NCBI GenBank assembly: GCA_963763135.1 | Contig: CAVXNJ010000012.1 | Span: 620,001-684,000, forward strand | Reading direction: 5' to 3' | Length of the DNA stretch: 64,000 nt | Source of the DNA: JANMZO01 sp963763135 | GTDB taxonomy: Bacteria; Actinomycetota; Acidimicrobiia; Acidimicrobiales; JANYDT01 | Notes under the pieces: generated by a model | Databases searched by the model: none | The model's input: the letters and a program-made list of their open reading frames with translations, nothing else | What the model was told of the DNA's origin: nothing | Shown: positions 61,141 to 64,000 of the stretch, one piece after another | Layout of the letters: the number at the start of each line of letters is the position of its first letter | How positions within the stretch are numbered: position 1 is the first letter of the stretch | Position numbers and translations under genes: made by a program

Positions 61141-64000
61141 TCAGCCGGCCAGAGTCGTTCGGAGTTCCTCGATGTCACGTAGCCAGTTGGCGATGCCTTT
61201 CGCCCGACAGATGGCCTCAGATTCGTCGAGCCACCTGACGCAATCAGCATCCGATCGGCCGAGTCGTCGGATCCGTGCCTGGGCCAGGGCGAGCAACGAT
61301 GTCGCCTGGTGATACACCCATCCAAAGGCTGTGGCCGTTGTGAGTGCGTCTTGAAGTTGTGCCTCGGCGAGGTCGTGAAAGCCGAGAAGCGAGCCCAACT
61401 TTCCGACGTACGCGGAGATCGGACCCTGGCTCGTATTGCCGTTGAAGGAAACCTCGCGGGCGAACGGTTCGATGATCGGAAACAGCTTTGCGGCGGCGTC
61501 GATGTCGTTCAACTCGATGGCCAACACGGCGTAGCCGATGACCGACGTCATCCACACCAGGTTGGGTTCGACCTCAGCCAGATCCGTGTCGAGGCCCTCG
61601 GCCAACACCTCACGTGCCACTTCCACCCGGCCCACAGCCTCGCAAACGATCGCGTACGCCTGCCGAAACGCGAGTACTGCGGCGTTGTCGTTCATCATCT
61701 GCTCCATCAGCGGAACGAGATCGGCATGCTTCCCGGCAAACGTCGCCAGAACGAAGGATTGAGCGGCGAACACCGTGAACGCGTCGGTCTCCCCCACCTG
61801 GGTGCCCAACGTAAACGCCTCCATGGCCAGTCGCTCAGCGTCAGCGAAACGCGCCTCCATCATGGCGACGAACGTTTCGGCGTGAAGCAGCAGCCATCGC
61901 ATACGCGGCTCCGAGGTCACGGCGGCGATCGATCGCATCCTGTTCAGGCTCGTGGTCATGGTGACCGGATCGGCGGTCTCCACGGCGACCCCGTACGCGG
62001 CGTGATGGGTTCGGAATGCGAGGAACGGATCTCCACTGGCATCGGCGGCAGCAACGGCTCGTGCGGCAATTCGACCCCGTAGTTCCGAAGTCCCGGGTCC
62101 CCACAACGCGGCCAGCAGCGACGAGGCAATTCTGGGAAGGAGCGTCGGGTCAGGGCTGGTTTCCACGAGCGCCAGGGCTTCGTGTGCCACCTGCCGCCGA
62201 AGGTCGGCATGCGACGTGAACACCAGACACTGCCCGTAGACGGCGAGTAGCTGAACGTAGGTACTTATATCGTCGCGGTCGGCGATGGCGATAGCCGACT
62301 CGACCACCGTTCGATGCTTCGGACCCAGGTCACCCCCACGAGCGGTACCGCGGTCCAATGCCAGAGCGGCGCGGATCAGTGCCGAGTGGGCCCCGCACCG
62401 CGTCGCCATAACCGCGCCTTCGAACAACGTCTCCAGGGCTCGTGCATCTCCGGCCCGCTGCTGGGCCTCACCGATACGCACCAGAAGGTCCGCTTCGACT
62501 TCCTCGGGACGTTCGAGCGCCCTCGCATGGCCAAGAGCGATGACGAGCCACCTGGCCGCTTCAGCTGGTGCGAGATGAGCGAGCGCGTGTTCCCCGGCCA
62601 TCGTCGCCCACCGCTGAGCCTCATCCAACTGGCCGGCCAGACCCGCATGGTGCGCCAACTGCACAACAACCTTCTGCGGGAGCGAGACCGAGTTCTTTTC
62701 GAGTGCCCGGGCGGCCATCTGATGAAGGCGTCGTCGCTCCAAGCCATGCAGTTCGGCGTAGAGCGCATTCGCGACGAGGTTGTGCGCGAAGCGGAGGGTC
62801 CGAACCGAAGAATCGGTCTCGACCAACAGCCCGGCAGACAAGCCGGAGTCCAACGCCATGCCGATCTCGGCTTCGGAAAGGTCGAGCATGTCACAGAGGA
62901 TGTCTTCTCGGAACTCGGCTCCGAACACCGCCGCCGCTTTCAGCACCGACGCCGAGTCGGCTCCGAGCGAGGCCACGCGGCTCCACACGACATCTCGGAG
63001 GTTCGGTGGAATCGTCGTGAACCTCGGTGACCCTATGGCGACGACCGTTCCGTCGGAATCGACACGCCCCGTTTCGATCCAGTGCCGAAGAAGTTGCGAC
63101 GCGTAAAGCGGGTTGCCGGCGGTTTCGCGCAACAGCGCATCCACGACGAGCCCCAGGTCAGCCGGAACCCGCTCATCAAACAGTGACGTGGCCAGCGTCT
63201 GAAGTTCGGTGGTCTCGAAACCCGACAGGGGAACTCTCCGGGTGCGACCGCGGTCAAGATCGGCAAGCGCTGATCGGAGTTCGTCGGGACGAACCTCCCC
63301 CGGGTTGCGGTAGCTGACGACAAGAAGGACCGGCGCATCAAGCAACGAACGGCCGAGATGGCGGAGCAGAAGCAGCGCGGTTGGCTCTGCCCAGTGCAGG
63401 TCGTCGAGCATTACGACAAGCGGACGTACGGCCGCCGCTCGACGAAGAAGATCCGACGCGGCTTCGAACAGGAGGTACTGCTGGGTTGCGCTGTCGACGC
63501 GTCCGACCTCATTCGACGCGGTTCCCATGCCCACGGTCGCCGCCAGATGACCCAACTGGGCCCCAAAACGATCCCTATGTCCACGTAGTACATCCTGAGG
63601 CAGATGCTCGAGTAGCCAGGTGATCACGCTCCGAAAAGGCTGAAGCGGAACGGCTGAGCCTTCATCGCAGCGACCGTAGAGAACGTTGGCGCGGCCGGCG
63701 GCGACGATGTCGCGAGCAAATGCTCCCAAGAGGGTCGATTTGCCGATACCGGCTTCACCCCCGAGGATCACGGTCCTCATGCCGGATTTCACCGCGTCGG
63801 CCAAATCACGGTCAAGCAGCGAGTATTCCTGGGACCGGCCCACAAGAACGGGTCCGGATTGCAGCGCACCGTGAAGCGGAACCGACCAGACCGTTGAATC
63901 GAATGCGGTTGTCGACTTCTGGAGTTTCGATGCGTCGGAAACCTGCGGCGCCGCCGAGTTGCGCCGATCGGTCCCGGCCCGAACCTGCGGCACGCCGTCG
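61141..64000 (-). CDS. Large AAA/STAND-type ATPase (LuxR- or cyclase-associated type), 5' partial
   Basis: At least 950 residues, open to the window edge. VILGGEAGIGKSTLLGAF is Walker A, RPLVVMLDDLHWAEPTALLL Walker B with the following sensor Trp, and VLVGRSQEYSLLDRDLADAV is the usual AAA_16 entry. After the ATPase comes a helical, TPR-like sensor region to the C-terminus, without a LuxR HTH. The N-terminus outside the window could carry a guanylate-cyclase domain, as many relatives do. Signal integrator of unknown trigger; convergent with the selenoprotein gene. Confidence 0.8.
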   Translation of the reverse strand, partial: DGVPQVRAGTDRRNSAAPQVSDASKLQKSTTAFDSTVWSVPLHGALQSGPVLVGRSQEYSLLDRDLADAVKSGMRTVILGGEAGIGKSTLLGAFARDIVAAGRANVLYGRCDEGSAVPLQPFRSVITWLLEHLPQDVLRGHRDRFGAQLGHLAATVGMGTASNEVGRVDSATQQYLLFEAASDLLRRAAAVRPLVVMLDDLHWAEPTALLLLRHLGRSLLDAPVLLVVSYRNPGEVRPDELRSALADLDRGRTRRVPLSGFETTELQTLATSLFDERVPADLGLVVDALLRETAGNPLYASQLLRHWIETGRVDSDGTVVAIGSPRFTTIPPNLRDVVWSRVASLGADSASVLKAAAVFGAEFREDILCDMLDLSEAEIGMALDSGLSAGLLVETDSSVRTLRFAHNLVANALYAELHGLERRRLHQMAARALEKNSVSLPQKVVVQLAHHAGLAGQLDEAQRWATMAGEHALAHLAPAEAARWLVIALGHARALERPEEVEADLLVRIGEAQQRAGDARALETLFEGAVMATRCGAHSALIRAALALDRGTARGGDLGPKHRTVVESAIAIADRDDISTYVQLLAVYGQCLVFTSHADLRRQVAHEALALVETSPDPTLLPRIASSLLAALWGPGTSELRGRIAARAVAAADASGDPFLAFRTHHAAYGVAVETADPVTMTTSLNRMRSIAAVTSEPRMRWLLLHAETFVAMMEARFADAERLAMEAFTLGTQVGETDAFTVFAAQSFVLATFAGKHADLVPLMEQMMNDNAAVLAFRQAYAIVCEAVGRVEVAREVLAEGLDTDLAEVEPNLVWMTSVIGYAVLAIELNDIDAAAKLFPIIEPFAREVSFNGNTSQGPISAYVGKLGSLLGFHDLAEAQLQDALTTATAFGWVYHQATSLLALAQARIRRLGRSDADCVRWLDESEAICRAKGIANWLRDIEELRTTLAG

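Noticed and set aside
1..64000. tRNA, rRNA, prophage or integrase
   Set aside because: I saw no cloverleaf with a CCA-proximal T-loop, no rRNA sequence, and no integrase or phage structural gene. A tool-based tRNA scan could still reveal one.

Overview
The window is high-GC and densely coded on both strands. It most likely comes from an actinobacterium, and an Acidimicrobiia/Ilumatobacter-like genome is my best guess. Reasons: a mycothiol S-conjugate amidase (Mca), a DUF222/13E12-type HNH nuclease, a split DnaE2 / ImuA'-ImuB mutasome with actinobacterial LexA boxes (CGAAC-N4-GTTCG), and many lipoproteins and Ser/Thr-rich secreted proteins. The species is inference. I see no rRNA, tRNA, CRISPR array or transposase.

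Layout. 0-6.5 kb: secreted nuclease, esterase, YdjC-like deacetylase, SCP2 protein, Mca, NTF2-fold proteins, a methyltransferase and a TetR remnant. 6.9-11.8 kb: frameshifted HNH nuclease, 2-hydroxyacid dehydrogenase, PPOX protein, methyltransferase, GGCT-like protein. 11.8-17.1 kb: lipoprotein, NarL/ComP-like two-component pair, then an ArsR-SRPBCC-DUF6069 operon. 17.2-22.3 kb: metal-sensing ArsR plus P1B ATPase, an SDR behind a 27-codon ORF, and a dienelactone hydrolase divergent from a winged-helix regulator. 22.4-34.9 kb: a 1.4-kaa beta-helix surface protein, an aminotransferase split by a 167-169 bp palindromic insertion, a TrmA/RumA methyltransferase, a PAS-GGDEF-EAL protein, a lipoprotein and an L7/L12-CTD-like protein. 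35.2-39.1 kb: dnaE2. 40.2-46.7 kb: a tight redox/peptide cluster (CHRD, zinc finger, Rieske, putative RiPP precursor, TPR, PqqD-like/M50/cytochrome-b fusion, cytochrome c). 47-55.2 kb: Calx-beta secreted protein, baeRF protein, APH-like/P-loop kinase, EthD, MaoC, and a DUF937-FAS1-OmpA envelope protein. 55.4-58 kb: imuB and imuA'. 58-64 kb: P450, LuxR-type HTH protein, a probable TlpA/ResA-like selenoprotein, and a large AAA ATPase cut by the window edge.

The most notable items are: (i) the 40.2-46.7 kb cluster, which looks like an undescribed RiPP-type system coupled to Rieske, cytochrome b-like and cytochrome c proteins, and which shares a 14-bp palindrome with the Calx-beta gene; (ii) an in-frame UGA exactly at the redox motif of a thioredoxin-fold protein, followed by a SECIS-like hairpin; (iii) repeated tandem duplication of short (14-19 bp) segments that span the stop codons of many genes; (iv) the palindromic insertion in the aminotransferase gene.

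Caution: eight otherwise intact, conserved genes each carry one apparent single-base frameshift. This is more than expected for a living genome and suggests indel errors in the assembly. I therefore annotate these genes as whole loci and state where the frame breaks.
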